A stretch of 64,000 nucleotides of DNA from Paraburkholderia sp. ZP32-5 (GTDB lineage Bacteria; Pseudomonadota; Gammaproteobacteria; Burkholderiales; Burkholderiaceae), in the NCBI RefSeq assembly GCF_021390495.1, contig NZ_JAJEJP010000001.1, forward strand, positions 3,224,001 through 3,288,000, read 5' to 3'. The notes under the pieces are model-generated. The model saw only the letters and a list, made by a program, of their open reading frames with translations, searched no databases and had not been told where the DNA came from. Positions 54,821 through 63,554 of the stretch are shown piece after piece. Each line of letters begins with the position of its first letter. The first letter of the stretch is position 1. The position numbers and the translations under genes were made by a program.

Positions 54821-56989
54821 TTAATGCCCGATTGCAAAGAAATAAACTCCACCAGCATTGATCGGCGCGCCATTGTTTTGCGCTACGGCGACAAGTTGAG
54901 ACGTCGTCGAATTGCTGGATATGCTTGCCGACGCTGAAATTACCGGTGTGCCGGATAGAATGTAATTTGCCAACGCCATATAGAGGCCGTTCGGGAATGT
55001 AATCGGTAGCGTGAGTGTAGCGATGCCGCTCGAATTTGCGCTTGTCGTTCCCCACTGAATAATCAATCCGCTTGGAAGCTTCTGATAACCATTGGCATTT
55101 AGCGTCGATCCAAACTGCCCGAGGTTCACTGCCTGATTCACACTGGCTGCTGCGGCGGTCGCGAGCGCCAGCGGTGAAGTCGTATTGGTCACTTGCCCCA
55201 ACTGCATCGCGTGATTGCTTGCGGTTGCTGCGGCAACAGGAAGCGGCAGTACCGCGGCATTCGACAAACTATCGGCGCGCCATACACCGGTCGTGGCCCG
55301 CGTGAATTTGGCGAAATGACCGGGTTGCACCGTGTACGTACTTGCGGCGGCGCTACCAACTAAGATAGTGTCAGTTCCGTTCGCAGCAATCGTTATGACA
55401 CTCACTTGCGACGTGTTGACAACCCATATCGAATTGCCCGCCGCGAAATTCGCTGCGGCGTCGAGATTGTATGTGCCAAGCGCGCTAATAAGCTGAAGAA
55501 ATCCCAAATTTGACGAAGTGAACGTGGCGCCGTTAGCGGGTGTTTGCACCCCTGCATAGCTGCCCTGTGCGACCTGTACCTGCGCAAGCTGTGCTGCCTG
55601 ACCGGGCGCTGTAGCAGCCGCCAGTGTGACCGGCGTATTCGCTGCAATGCCCGTACCCTCCGGGCGCCACGTGGTGGAGCTGATCTTTACGAACCGCAGC
55701 GATTGGCCGGGGCCGACCACAACCGAAGCGACGTTAAAACCTGCAGACGAAATGATGTCCGAGCCACTAGGCAAAATTGTTGCAACGCCGGTTGAGCTGG
55801 CATATACAACATTGATCGCTTGCCCGGTTTGAAATGTCGAAATAGCATCAAGCGTATAGGTGTTGCCTGCGCTTAGATTTACAAACTGCCCTAGGTCGCT
55901 CACCCCCATAGGCGTAGCCGGTGTTTGTGTCAACGCGCCTGCATAACTACCTTGCGCCGCCTGCATCTGAGCGAGCGGTACCGCATGCGTTGCCCCCGTG
56001 GCTGCGGCGATGACCAAAGGAATGACAGCATTGACGCTAACGCCGACCGGACGCCATGCCGCACCACTAACCTTAAGGAACTGAACGAGTTGACCCGGTT
56101 GAACCAGGAACGTCGTAACGTTAGTCGCACTACCCAGATTAAATTCATCCGAACCAGTGACATTTATCGTCGCTACCTGTGCCGACGAACTGTTAATACA
56201 AGCAAGCCCGTTGCCAGTAGCGAACGTAGAAAGCGCGGCCAACGTATAGGTATTGCCTCCGCCTACCTGAATCAGTTCGCCAAGCATCGTCACGTCGAGC
56301 GTCGCGCCATTCGCGGGCGTGACAACGCTGCTGAATCCGCTTTGACCGTCCTGCATCTGTCCCAGCGGCACAGCGTGATTCGATGCAGTGGCTACACCGA
56401 CCTGCTGTGCACCACCTACGCACTCGTACAGAACCCAGCAAAGATTTCCGCCATTGAGCAGAGAACCGACAAAGGAGACGAGCGTTGCAACGCCGTTCGC
56501 CGGCAACTCGCCGCCTTGGAGAGGCTGACCACCCAGGCCATAGATCGGCTTGGACGCAAGTCCGTCAGGCGCATAGGTCGACGCACCGGTGTTTGCGTGC
56601 GTGATGCGAACCATCTGCACGAGGCCCGTGGTAGTCGGAAGAGCTGCGAGCGGGACCGGGTTGGCGGCCGCATATGCGTTTGCGGCTCCGGTATCGATCA
56701 GGACGGCGAGTTGTCCTGCGGCGCTGGCAACGGCTTTCGTGAAGTTGGCGAGAAGTGTCGCCGTCGTGCCGTCGTCGATCGCCGCCTGCCCCGTCTCCGC
56801 GACGATGAACTGCGCGAGGACGGCCGCCATGATGCTGCTCTGACGCAAGGTCTTGTTGACTGCTGCTGACTGCGCAACACCGGACTGATATCCCGTCGAG
56901 ACAGCGGACAGCGCGGCGTATGCGGCTTGCGAAAGAACATTCGCACCCGCGCCGGCGGCAAAAGGCAGGAAGTCGTTTTCAGTCGCCAT
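54821..56989 (-). CDS. Phage tail fibre protein with tandem modules
   Basis: A 722-aa protein starting MATENDFLPFAAGAGANVLS. Three tandem modules of about 125 residues share VPLGQMQ/VPLAQMQ-type openings (GQMQDGQSGF, AQMQAAQGSY, AQVQVAQGSY) and an NTYTLxAxSTF core. The C-terminal domain (GYQKLPSGLIIQWGTTSANS, NGLYMALANY) is the gp53-like receptor-binding end of many tail fibres. The ATG at 56989 is used because AAGGAG lies 6 nt upstream; 56995 abuts it. Confidence 0.9.
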   Translation of the reverse strand: MATENDFLPFAAGAGANVLSQAAYAALSAVSTGYQSGVAQSAAVNKTLRQSSIMAAVLAQFIVAETGQAAIDDGTTATLLANFTKAVASAAGQLAVLIDTGAANAYAAANPVPLAALPTTTGLVQMVRITHANTGASTYAPDGLASKPIYGLGGQPLQGGELPANGVATLVSFVGSLLNGGNLCWVLYECVGGAQQVGVATASNHAVPLGQMQDGQSGFSSVVTPANGATLDVTMLGELIQVGGGNTYTLAALSTFATGNGLACINSSSAQVATINVTGSDEFNLGSATNVTTFLVQPGQLVQFLKVSGAAWRPVGVSVNAVIPLVIAAATGATHAVPLAQMQAAQGSYAGALTQTPATPMGVSDLGQFVNLSAGNTYTLDAISTFQTGQAINVVYASSTGVATILPSGSDIISSAGFNVASVVVGPGQSLRFVKISSTTWRPEGTGIAANTPVTLAAATAPGQAAQLAQVQVAQGSYAGVQTPANGATFTSSNLGFLQLISALGTYNLDAAANFAAGNSIWVVNTSQVSVITIAANGTDTILVGSAAASTYTVQPGHFAKFTRATTGVWRADSLSNAAVLPLPVAAATASNHAMQLGQVTNTTSPLALATAAAASVNQAVNLGQFGSTLNANGYQKLPSGLIIQWGTTSANSSGIATLTLPITFPNGLYMALANYILSGTPVISASASISSNSTTSQLVAVAQNNGAPINAGGVYFFAIGH

Positions 56990-57113
56990 GTTCATCTCCT
57001 TCGGCCGGAGCGTCGTCGACTTCGCGACGGAACTGACCTTCGTCTATACCGGCTCCGGGCACGTCGAGAGAAAACGGCGACGGCTCTTTTTGTTCGGGTT
57101 CCGTGTGCTGCAT
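56979..57113 (-). CDS. Small acidic protein, 44 aa, upstream of the tail fibre gene
   Basis: MQHTEPEQKEPSPFSLDVPG is followed by AGIDEGQFRREVDDAPAEGD and EHGD. The ATG at 57113 has AGGAG 7 nt upstream and the stop overlaps the tail fibre start by 11 bp, so the two are coupled. Strongly acidic. No family recognised. Confidence 0.6.
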   Translation of the reverse strand: MQHTEPEQKEPSPFSLDVPGAGIDEGQFRREVDDAPAEGDEHGD

Positions 57114-57323
57114 TTAGCACTCCTATAAATAATCATGAAAGTTGCTTTTTCTCGATTCGGAAGGGGGCGTCAGTTTGTTCGCCCCCTTCCTTACCGGCCG
57201 GCCACGTCTGGGCGAGTTTCAATTTCCACAGACCGCCGGCAGTCGGGGTTTTCTGGAGCCGCGGCACTCACCGACCAATCCGCGCCGTACAGGCGTCCGG
57301 TAATCACTCCAGCATGGAATCGG
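57114..57323. other. Spacer with a strong GC hairpin (57159-57190)
   Basis: Eleven perfect base pairs (57159-57169 with 57180-57190) around a 10-nt loop, without a T-run on either strand. A short minus-strand frame upstream (ending TAA near 57192) reads VITGRLYGADWSVSAAAPEN but has no clear start, so it is not called. Confidence 0.45.
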
Positions 57324-57497
57324 TCAACGCCTGAGCTTTGCCCAGAACGCCTCGTGGAGTGCGTTGATATCCTCGGCCGGCTTGATCGGCCTCACTTCTG
57401 TGAGGTGATCGAATGTCGTCCGCGCGGGATCCCGCTTGTGTGATCCCATAAATGCGCCCTTGTCGATCGTCCGGCATCGCACGAGTTGTTTCGTCAT
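57324..57497 (-). CDS. Small phage protein, 57 aa
   Basis: MTKQLVRCRTIDKGAFMGSH begins the product, which ends DINALHEAFWAKLRR. The ATG at 57497 overlaps the stop of the preceding gene (ATGA), which supports the call. Basic and mostly helical; function unknown. Confidence 0.6.
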   Translation of the reverse strand: MTKQLVRCRTIDKGAFMGSHKRDPARTTFDHLTEVRPIKPAEDINALHEAFWAKLRR

Positions 57498-58381
57498 GAG
57501 GTCACCTTCGGCGGTTGGTCGGCAAGGCTGGCTTCCGCTTCGCGCGTCAGAGCTTTGCGGTAGTTGGCGATGCACCCATGCAGCAAGGGACGCCCCGGGA
57601 ACTCGGGCGGTTGCAGGGCCTTGAGGGTTCGTTGATCGGGCGGAAAGCCGGAGTACCGCGCACTTTCGAGAAGCTGCCGAAGAGGAACGGTCTGAACCCA
57701 AAGCGCCTCAAGTTTCTCTACTGCCTGCATCAGCTCGGCGCGAATGACGACGTCAGCAGCCTTCTGGACGTTTGACGCCGCAGTATCGAGGTGCTGTTTT
57801 GCGCCAGCGAGTTCGCTGTCGAGCAGGGCGCACGCTTCGAGTGCAGCGTCCCGACGGGCCTCGGCGTCAAGCAGCGCGGCGCGGCCGGTCTTCAGGTTCG
57901 GCTCCAGCGGAGCAGCTTCGCCAGCCTTGATGCGATCAGCTAGCGTCGCGCCCGCCGCGGCGATCTCTGTCTCATCGGCTGCCTGCAAACGCGCTACCTC
58001 GCCGTCACACTTCACGCGATGCTTTTTGGCACGCGCAGCGGCTTCCTTGGCCGATCCATACGCCGCCTGGGCTTCGTCGTGATGCGCGATGCACTTGCGC
58101 AAATAGTCGCGCTCAACGCCTCGCTCGATGTTCGGCAGGTTCAGCGCATGGTTGATCGGGATCGTTGGATGCAGGTCGAAGTTTGCAGGGGTGATGGACA
58201 GCTCCCCTGATTCGGTCGGTTCCCATGGCACGACACGCAACTGGCAACCAAATTCGACGTCGATATCCAGCCACGAACTGACCAACGCATCCGCGCCCGT
58301 CCGTGTTAGCCCTTTCGACACAGACAAGCCGTCCGTGTCGACTACCTGCCAGCCATTCGAGATTCCACCAGGGGCGGCCAT
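57494..58381 (-). CDS. Hypothetical phage protein with coiled coil, 295 aa
   Basis: The ATG at 58381 (MAAPGGISNGWQVVDTDGLS) overlaps the upstream stop as TAATG and is preferred to 58471. The N-terminal part is beta-rich; residues about 105-230 form a long coiled coil rich in Ala, Glu and Lys (RGVERDYLRKCIAHHDEAQA, AKQHLDTAASNVQKAADVVI). Structural or tail-associated protein is possible. No family recognised. Confidence 0.6.
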   Translation of the reverse strand: MAAPGGISNGWQVVDTDGLSVSKGLTRTGADALVSSWLDIDVEFGCQLRVVPWEPTESGELSITPANFDLHPTIPINHALNLPNIERGVERDYLRKCIAHHDEAQAAYGSAKEAAARAKKHRVKCDGEVARLQAADETEIAAAGATLADRIKAGEAAPLEPNLKTGRAALLDAEARRDAALEACALLDSELAGAKQHLDTAASNVQKAADVVIRAELMQAVEKLEALWVQTVPLRQLLESARYSGFPPDQRTLKALQPPEFPGRPLLHGCIANYRKALTREAEASLADQPPKVTS

Positions 58382-58602
58382 TAGGCGATTCCCAGTTGGT
58401 CTGCGGGTACCGTCTGGAATGTGAACAGTGCGGCCGGATGTTGGTGTTTCAGGTACTGCAGGATGTGCCACACCTCGTTATGCGGCAGGAAATTAACGAC
58501 CACGCGGCCATCGGGGGCGATGATCTGGTGCAACTCGGCTCTGCACGGATCGACGCGCAGGCCCGGCAGAAAGTGGTCTGAGGGGATATTCGGATTGGCC
58601 AT
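58381..58602 (-). CDS. Hypothetical phage protein, 73 aa
   Basis: MANPNIPSDHFLPGLRVDPC begins the product; NFLPHNEVWHILQYLKHQHP is a His- and aromatic-rich helical core. GGAG lies 9-10 nt before the ATG at 58602; the frame extends to 58617. Its stop overlaps the next gene's start (TAATG). Function unknown. Confidence 0.6.
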   Translation of the reverse strand: MANPNIPSDHFLPGLRVDPCRAELHQIIAPDGRVVVNFLPHNEVWHILQYLKHQHPAALFTFQTVPADQLGIA

Positions 58603-58664
58603 CTGGTGAAACTCCATTCGTCTTCAGCACGATTGGAGTCTCGCAAAGGCCAATCACATGGCCG

Positions 58665-59123
58665 CTAACCTGTGATTTTTAGTCGTTTTCGTTCTTTGGT
58701 ACAGGCATTGGCGAAGGAGCGGTAGTCCGTGTTCTGACCGGGCTTCGGGCCTTCTATGTATTTGCCAGCGCGGTTTTCGAGGAATCTCCATCCCCGCGGT
58801 GGGTTCTCTTTGAGAACGTCCCACAGTGCCTCTGTCGACAGCCCTGGAACGCGCGCCAACATACGGCGGATTGCCTTGCGGATCGGGCCCACCGCTTCAG
58901 CCGAGCGACCACCAGCGAACCTCTCATGGAAGTCGCGTAGATACGCTTCGATCAATGCTTGCGTGAAATCCAGCGGTGTGCCGCCGTTAAGTCGGGCATC
59001 GACCGTGCTGCGGCTTACGGCCTGCACCGCTCGACTCACGATTGCGGGATTTCGTGACGCCTTCAGAAAGATGTCTGAACGTTTCTTCCAGAAGGCACGG
59101 TAGGACGTGCTGTCGTGCTTCAT
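58665..59123 (-). CDS. Hypothetical protein coupled to the serine recombinase, 152 aa
   Basis: Basic and helical: [60 protein letters not shown]. The ATG overlaps the recombinase stop (ATGA). Lys/Arg content suggests nucleic-acid binding, possibly an accessory of the recombinase. No family recognised. Confidence 0.6.
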   Translation of the reverse strand: MKHDSTSYRAFWKKRSDIFLKASRNPAIVSRAVQAVSRSTVDARLNGGTPLDFTQALIEAYLRDFHERFAGGRSAEAVGPIRKAIRRMLARVPGLSTEALWDVLKENPPRGWRFLENRAGKYIEGPKPGQNTDYRSFANACTKERKRLKITG

Positions 59124-59737
59124 GCGGCGTCGATCGAAATGTGTCCGGCGCGCACCTTTTCTCGGAGCCGCAGGATTGTCGTGCGGCTCGTTTGGTAATC
59201 TCGGGCAATCTGGCTGACCGATACACCTGCGGTTAGCTTTTGGTGCGCCTCGGCCTGCTGTTCTGACGTAAGGGCAGATGGCCGACCAAAGGCCTTGCCC
59301 TCGCCGCGCGCTCGAGCGATACCTGCCTGCGTCCGCTCGATGAGCAGGTCGCGCTCAAGCTCGGCGACCGCGCAAAGCACGCCCATCGTCATCTTGCCGG
59401 CCGCCGATGTCAGATCGACACCCCCGAGCGCGAGGCAGTGGACGCGCACTCCAATCTCCGTCAGGTACTCGACCGTCGCCCGCACATCCATCGCATTGCG
59501 CCCGAGTCGATCCAGTTTCGTCACTACCAGCACGTCGCCAGCCTCGAGGCGATCCAGCAGCTTCGCGAAACCCGGTCGCTCACGGGCCGCAACGCTGCCG
59601 CTAATGTGCTCCCTAACGACGCGCTGCTTACGCTTGTCCTGATCGATCGCGAATCCGGCCGCCTCGATCTCACATATCTGATTCTCCGGCTCCTGATCGA
59701 CGGTGGAGACGCGGGCATAGATGAACGTGCGCGGCAT
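59120..59737 (-). CDS. Serine recombinase (resolvase/invertase family)
   Basis: A 205-aa recombinase. The catalytic Ser is in [16 protein letters not shown] near residue 10; [17 protein letters not shown] and [20 protein letters not shown] carry the Arg/Asp and E-helix motifs; the C-terminal HTH has [20 protein letters not shown]. Relatives resolve dimers or invert tail-fibre segments. The ATG at 59737 is used; the frame continues to 59806. Inverted repeats lie just upstream. Confidence 0.92.
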   Translation of the reverse strand: MPRTFIYARVSTVDQEPENQICEIEAAGFAIDQDKRKQRVVREHISGSVAARERPGFAKLLDRLEAGDVLVVTKLDRLGRNAMDVRATVEYLTEIGVRVHCLALGGVDLTSAAGKMTMGVLCAVAELERDLLIERTQAGIARARGEGKAFGRPSALTSEQQAEAHQKLTAGVSVSQIARDYQTSRTTILRLREKVRAGHISIDAA

Positions 59738-59789
59738 TGTTTGGCCCTCATCGGAATGTGTACGAAAGTAGTGTACGTATTGTAGTGGG

Positions 59790-59845
59790 TGAACGAAATC
59801 AGTCAACCCTTAGTTTCGTTCATGCCTGAAGACGCTGAACGAAAC
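59790..59845. repeat. Inverted and direct repeats upstream of the serine recombinase
   Basis: GTTTCGTTCA (59813-59822) and its complement TGAACGAAAC (59836-59845) are separated by 13 bp; a third copy, TGAACGAAA, lies at 59790-59798. Candidate recombination or operator site. Confidence 0.75.
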
Positions 59846-59862
59846 AGAACGATTCCGTACAC

Positions 59863-60294
59863 CTATGGAGTTGGCCCCCTCGACCGTTCGCGGAAGTACG
59901 CCAGATTCGGCAGCAGATCGGCTAGCGGGCCGCGCATCGCCCGGGACAGAACATCGTTCCGGTGGTCTGCCGGCCAGCCCTCGCTGTCGGCCAGATCCTC
60001 AATCAGTTCGGCCAGCTCGGCGCGCATCCGGCGCACGTCGTCAGGCGAGAGGTACGGCCCCCACGGCAGATATAGGCCGCCGTCCGGAGCGAGCAACGCC
60101 CCCGAGCAATCGGCGGGCGCTGCTTCGTGCTCGACGGTGCGCAGGTACGCGATGACTTCCGGCTTGTGGGCGGCAAGCACCGGCTTGATAGTTGCAATGG
60201 CATCGGCCGGGCCGCGCATTTTGATGCCGTCACCGTTCAGGAGTAGCCGGACGCCCATGGCTTTCGCCTTGCTGACAATTTCGACGGCGCTCAT
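59863..60294 (-). CDS. TubC-type docking domain protein, 143 aa
   Basis: The N-terminal 50 residues (MSAVEIVSKAKAMGVRLLLN, GDGIKMRGPADAIATIKPVL, then AAHKPEVIAYLR) match the TubC N-terminal docking domain found in many phage and plasmid replication-associated proteins. The rest is unknown: SPDDVRRMRAELAELIEDLA. It overlaps the AAA ATPase stop by ATGA. Probably part of the replication module. Confidence 0.7.
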   Translation of the reverse strand: MSAVEIVSKAKAMGVRLLLNGDGIKMRGPADAIATIKPVLAAHKPEVIAYLRTVEHEAAPADCSGALLAPDGGLYLPWGPYLSPDDVRRMRAELAELIEDLADSEGWPADHRNDVLSRAMRGPLADLLPNLAYFRERSRGPTP

Positions 60295-61649
60295 ACATCG
60301 TCCTCCGTCTCGCCCGGGGGAATTTCGCGAAGTCCGTCACTCTCCCCTGAGTGGCGGTCTTCGGAAGATTGGCGGTCTTCGGGCTTAGTAGACTCCCCTG
60401 AAACCCCCGTATCTACCGAAGACCGCCACGCAACACGAAGACCGCCAACGCCAGGAGAGTGACGGACTTCGGTTTCTTCGTGGCGGTCTTGGCGGACTTC
60501 GGCCGACAGTTGCCAAACCCATCCTTCCTTCATTCCGCCTTTTTGAGCCTCAGCGCCGATATCTCGCTTGGCTCGCTCGATAGTTCGCCACGCGTAACCT
60601 GCACCGCCGGCATCGGCCTTGATCGCCTTGACCGGAACCGGACCACCCGCAAGCAGGTCGCGCAGGAAATCTGCCGCCTCGTCCCTCTCTGACCTCTCCG
60701 AATCCTCTTCTTCGATACGCTCGACATCGCCCAGAATGTCACGAGCGGAACCATGGATAAGCTCGCCCCACACGACCCGGCTGGCCGAAATCCCGGTTAC
60801 TGCCTCAGTCTGCTCCAGCGTGTAACTGATGCCGCCGTCGTCCGGCGCGATATTCGACTTTGCGCGGGCCAGAATCCGCCGCTCAGCGGCTTCGTCCTTG
60901 GCGGCCACCAGCACCATGCGCGCGAGTGCCACGAACGCCTGTGAGCCGATCACGCGCTCAGCCGGCGAACTTCCCCGCGTACCCTTGGCGAAGTGCGAGA
61001 TTCCCAGTACGGCGCATCCGTGGCGACCGGCCATATCAACGAGCGATTGAAGATCCCGCCGGACATCGTTGACGCGGTGCGCATCACCTGACACGGCTGA
61101 AACGATCGGGTCGACGATCAGCAGGCGGGCGCCCCCCATGCGTTCGATGCGCTCGCCCAAAAGGGGGATATCACGCGCCGGATCGAACGGCACAATCTCG
61201 CCCTCGCTGGTCGTAACGTTGCAGACGAAATGAACCCGGTTCAGGTCAGCGCCGGCAGCAATCAGGCGTGGGACCAACGTGTCGGCGGGGTTGTCCTCGC
61301 TACTCCACATCAGGACGTTCGCCGCGGAGCCTCCCGGTAGACCGTCCGGCCAGTTGGAGCCTTGCGTCACGACGGCAGCAAGCGCAAGCGCAAGTGTCGT
61401 CTTGCCGGTCCCCGGAGAGCCGGCCAGAATCGTCAGCTTGGCCGCAGGTAGCCAGCCTGGCCAAAGCCAGCGAATCGCCTCCGGGACCACATTGGACGCC
61501 TGTAGCAGCACGACGGTGGGCCGCGTCGGCGCCGTGGTCTCGGCGGCGCTCCCTTTGCTCTCGCGCCGAAAGAACGCCTTCCTCGCGGCAGCGACAGCGT
61601 TTTCCTGGCTCAGTCCATCGACATCGAGGTCGGCAAGATAGTCGTTCAC
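60291..61649 (-). CDS. RepA/KaiC-like AAA ATPase (replicative helicase-like)
   Basis: A 452-aa ATPase with Walker A AGSPGTGKTTLALALAA at residues 76-92, VLMWSSEDNPADTL and Walker B ARLLIVDPIVSAV, typical of the RecA-like RepA family (AAA_25) used by plasmids and phages. The GTG at 61649 has GGAGGGG 5 nt upstream and overlaps the stop of the 59-aa gene as GTGA, so it is preferred to the ATGs at 61682 or 61736. The C-terminus is a degenerate repetitive Arg/His/Ser/Asp/Glu-rich tail. Confidence 0.85.
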   Translation of the reverse strand: MNDYLADLDVDGLSQENAVAAARKAFFRRESKGSAAETTAPTRPTVVLLQASNVVPEAIRWLWPGWLPAAKLTILAGSPGTGKTTLALALAAVVTQGSNWPDGLPGGSAANVLMWSSEDNPADTLVPRLIAAGADLNRVHFVCNVTTSEGEIVPFDPARDIPLLGERIERMGGARLLIVDPIVSAVSGDAHRVNDVRRDLQSLVDMAGRHGCAVLGISHFAKGTRGSSPAERVIGSQAFVALARMVLVAAKDEAAERRILARAKSNIAPDDGGISYTLEQTEAVTGISASRVVWGELIHGSARDILGDVERIEEEDSERSERDEAADFLRDLLAGGPVPVKAIKADAGGAGYAWRTIERAKRDIGAEAQKGGMKEGWVWQLSAEVRQDRHEETEVRHSPGVGGLRVAWRSSVDTGVSGESTKPEDRQSSEDRHSGESDGLREIPPGETEDDV

Positions 61650-61825
61650 AGATTCCCCTCCGACGCTTGCTGCTTGAGCCATATCTTTGCCGCCGTTACG
61701 ACGTTTTCCGTTACCCACTGTTTGTGCTTTTCCCACGCAGGTTCACCCATTTGTTTTCTGCAGCGTTGCAATTCTTTCTCGATCATCTCGTTCGCGCGCG
61801 CCTTAACTGTCTTAACCGCGCTCAT
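61646..61825 (-). CDS. Small basic protein, 59 aa
   Basis: MSAVKTVKARANEMIEKELQ is followed by RCRKQMGEPAWEKHKQWVTE and NVVTAAKIWLKQQASEGNL. The ATG at 61825 overlaps the upstream stop (ATGA) and the stop overlaps the ATPase start (GTGA). TAGGAG lies 8 nt upstream. Helical and basic; possibly an accessory of the replication ATPase. Confidence 0.65.
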   Translation of the reverse strand: MSAVKTVKARANEMIEKELQRCRKQMGEPAWEKHKQWVTENVVTAAKIWLKQQASEGNL

Positions 61826-62340
61826 GGTTCAACTCCTACATAGGACTCCTGATCGGCGTCTGTACGCGAATACCTAGCTTCGGAAAGAGCCTCCTGTGTC
61901 GATCCGGACAGTTCGCGCGCGCTGCCAACCTGCTCGGCTAACAACCATGCGGGGACGATCTCGGCCCGCTTGAGGCCCGCGGCTTTGCGCTTGGCGGCGT
62001 CCATGAGCATCGGCGGTCCATAGATGATTCCGTGCGAGCCGACGACATAAAACAGATCACCGATGGGCAAACGTCGCGGCAGCCGGGCACGGTCAATCTG
62101 CGTGACTTCGTAGGGCTTGAGAATGTGGTCGGGCGCGAAGCTTTGGCTCGTCTTGACGTAGCAGCCCGGATTGTCGATATCAGGGATCACGAAGAACTCG
62201 TCGCGGAGTTCGAGTTCCCACCAGTCAGGGCCATTGATACCTGCAGGGCCTACGACGCGCGCCGAACGACCATGGCTCTCAGGATTGTGCGGGCAATCGA
62301 ATTCGACGAGGTCGCCGACCTTGCAGTGAAGGTCAGTCAT
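61822..62340 (-). CDS. Hypothetical phage protein, 172 aa
   Basis: MTDLHCKVGDLVEFDCPHNP opens a beta-rich domain with VVGPAGINGPDWWELELRDE, and FYVVGSHGIIYGPPMLMDAA follows. GGGAGG lies 6 nt before the ATG at 62340. It overlaps the next gene by 4 bp. The N-terminal SH3-like pattern is tentative; no family named. Confidence 0.65.
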   Translation of the reverse strand: MTDLHCKVGDLVEFDCPHNPESHGRSARVVGPAGINGPDWWELELRDEFFVIPDIDNPGCYVKTSQSFAPDHILKPYEVTQIDRARLPRRLPIGDLFYVVGSHGIIYGPPMLMDAAKRKAAGLKRAEIVPAWLLAEQVGSARELSGSTQEALSEARYSRTDADQESYVGVEP

Positions 62341-62572
62341 GGTCAACCTCCCTCAACATAGTTACAGCTTTACACATCCATTCGGACTTTATGCCCGAGA
62401 GATCAGCGGCGACGAGAAGGAGTGCTTGCGCCTTGCAAGCGGCGTCGTTGTCCACGTCATCCAGCAGGTCTGACGCACAGTGCAGCAGAGTGCTCACGTT
62501 CAGCAGCACATGCGACGAATCAGTGAGATTTGACAAAGCAAATTGGATCGGGTCGCGAAGGTGATTAGCCAT
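62333..62572 (-). CDS. Small phage protein, 79 aa
   Basis: MANHLRDPIQFALSNLTDSS begins a helical product with LLHCASDLLDDVDNDAACKA and MCKAVTMLREVDHD. It overlaps both neighbours by 8 bp, as usual in compact phage operons. Function unknown. Confidence 0.6.
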   Translation of the reverse strand: MANHLRDPIQFALSNLTDSSHVLLNVSTLLHCASDLLDDVDNDAACKAQALLLVAADLSGIKSEWMCKAVTMLREVDHD

Positions 62573-62741
62573 GATTCGCCTCCATCCGAACAAGCATGGC
62601 AACGGCGATCAGCGCGGCGCCGGTGATGTCGAGTGCCTGCATGTAGGTCGGCGCGAGTGCGGCTTTGCGCAATGCGTCACGAATGATCCGATCGATAAGG
62701 GATTGTGTTTGCTCGGGACGAGCGGGGATATGGCGCAGCAT
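62565..62741 (-). CDS. Small phage protein, 58 aa
   Basis: MLRHIPARPEQTQSLIDRII begins the product and MQALDITGAALIAVAMLVRM is a hydrophobic C-terminal helix. The ATG at 62741 has a GGAG 9 nt upstream; the frame continues to 63032 through the leader region. First gene of the leftward overlapping chain. Confidence 0.55.
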   Translation of the reverse strand: MLRHIPARPEQTQSLIDRIIRDALRKAALAPTYMQALDITGAALIAVAMLVRMEANHG

Positions 62742-63025
62742 GGTGCGGACTCCATCGTGATTGAGGAAGGCCCGCTTCCCGTCGCCAAACGGGGTGGGCG
62801 GGCACTGAACAGGGTTGGCGAACCGGCACGATGGCACCGGCAGACCCGGAGGTCTCCCCGCCCAGGCCCACCCATTGAAAAGGCGCGCAAAGGCGTACGG
62901 ACGTAAAAAAACCGCACTGCGGCGGTCGTCCGCCATCATGATCGGGTCGCCAAACCCGGTAGCTGTTGTCTCAGCCACAACCAAAGTATACGACATTCCG
63001 GAAGGTTTACAAGTGCTAATAACGT
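62742..63025 (-). other. Leader region of the leftward phage operon
   Basis: A 284-bp GC-rich region with small hairpins (GACCTCCGGGTC) and two TGCCGGT repeats near 62830-62860 on the minus strand. An open frame crosses it but its codon pattern is poor. An untranslated leader or regulatory RNA is possible. Confidence 0.35.
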
Positions 63026-63202
63026 TCAGCATGTTCCGGCCCCGGTCCGCGCGGCATCGAGCAGCACCAGCAACACGTCGTTCAGTTCGTCACGCTGCAC
63101 CAGCATCGCCGGTTTGCGTTCGGGGCCGGGATTGGCTGACGTGCGCAACCAGACGAACGCCGGATCGTCCGCGGGCTCGATGTGGGCGTAGAGGGCGGTC
63201 AT
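63026..63202 (-). CDS. Small phage protein, 58 aa
   Basis: MTALYAHIEPADDPAFVWLR begins the product, which ends LLVLLDAARTGAGTC. The ATG at 63202 overlaps the AlpA stop (ATGA). Function unknown. Confidence 0.6.
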   Translation of the reverse strand: MTALYAHIEPADDPAFVWLRTSANPGPERKPAMLVQRDELNDVLLVLLDAARTGAGTC

Positions 63203-63408
63203 ACCACCGCCCGGTAACCGGCGGGGTTTGCGAGAAACGCTTCGATGTCGGCGGCGCGCCAGCCTACCGAGCGGGGGCCGAGCTGGATAGCAGCCGGAAA
63301 CGTCTTGTTCTTGATGCGTTGGTAGATGGTGGAGCGCGAGAGCCCCGTTGCGGATTCCACCTGTTTGCGGCGCAGGATGGCAAGTGCGGTTTTGATTGGC
63401 TCGGCCAT
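63199..63408 (-). CDS. AlpA family phage transcriptional regulator
   Basis: A 69-aa winged-helix protein: ILRRKQVESATGLSRSTIYQ, RIKNKTFPAAIQLGPRSVGW and ADIEAFLANP, the AlpA/excisionase pattern. AlpA proteins regulate integrase expression or assist excision in P4-like elements. It is followed by an overlapping small gene. Confidence 0.92.
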   Translation of the reverse strand: MAEPIKTALAILRRKQVESATGLSRSTIYQRIKNKTFPAAIQLGPRSVGWRAADIEAFLANPAGYRAVV

Positions 63409-63554
63409 GTTTTCTCACTGGAGGATAGTGAGTGTCCCCGGCCCTTCCGGGAACACATGGCTTCTTATTATTTACATCAAGTCGGAAGTTGCTACCCGCA
63501 TACGCTGGCAGTTCGGCGAGCGCAGACATTCCGTTCTGCGCAGAAGGGGATCTG

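Noticed and set aside
62742..63032. N-terminal extension of the 58-aa phage protein
   Set aside because: The extension covers a hairpin-rich leader, and the internal ATG at 62741 has the ribosome binding site.
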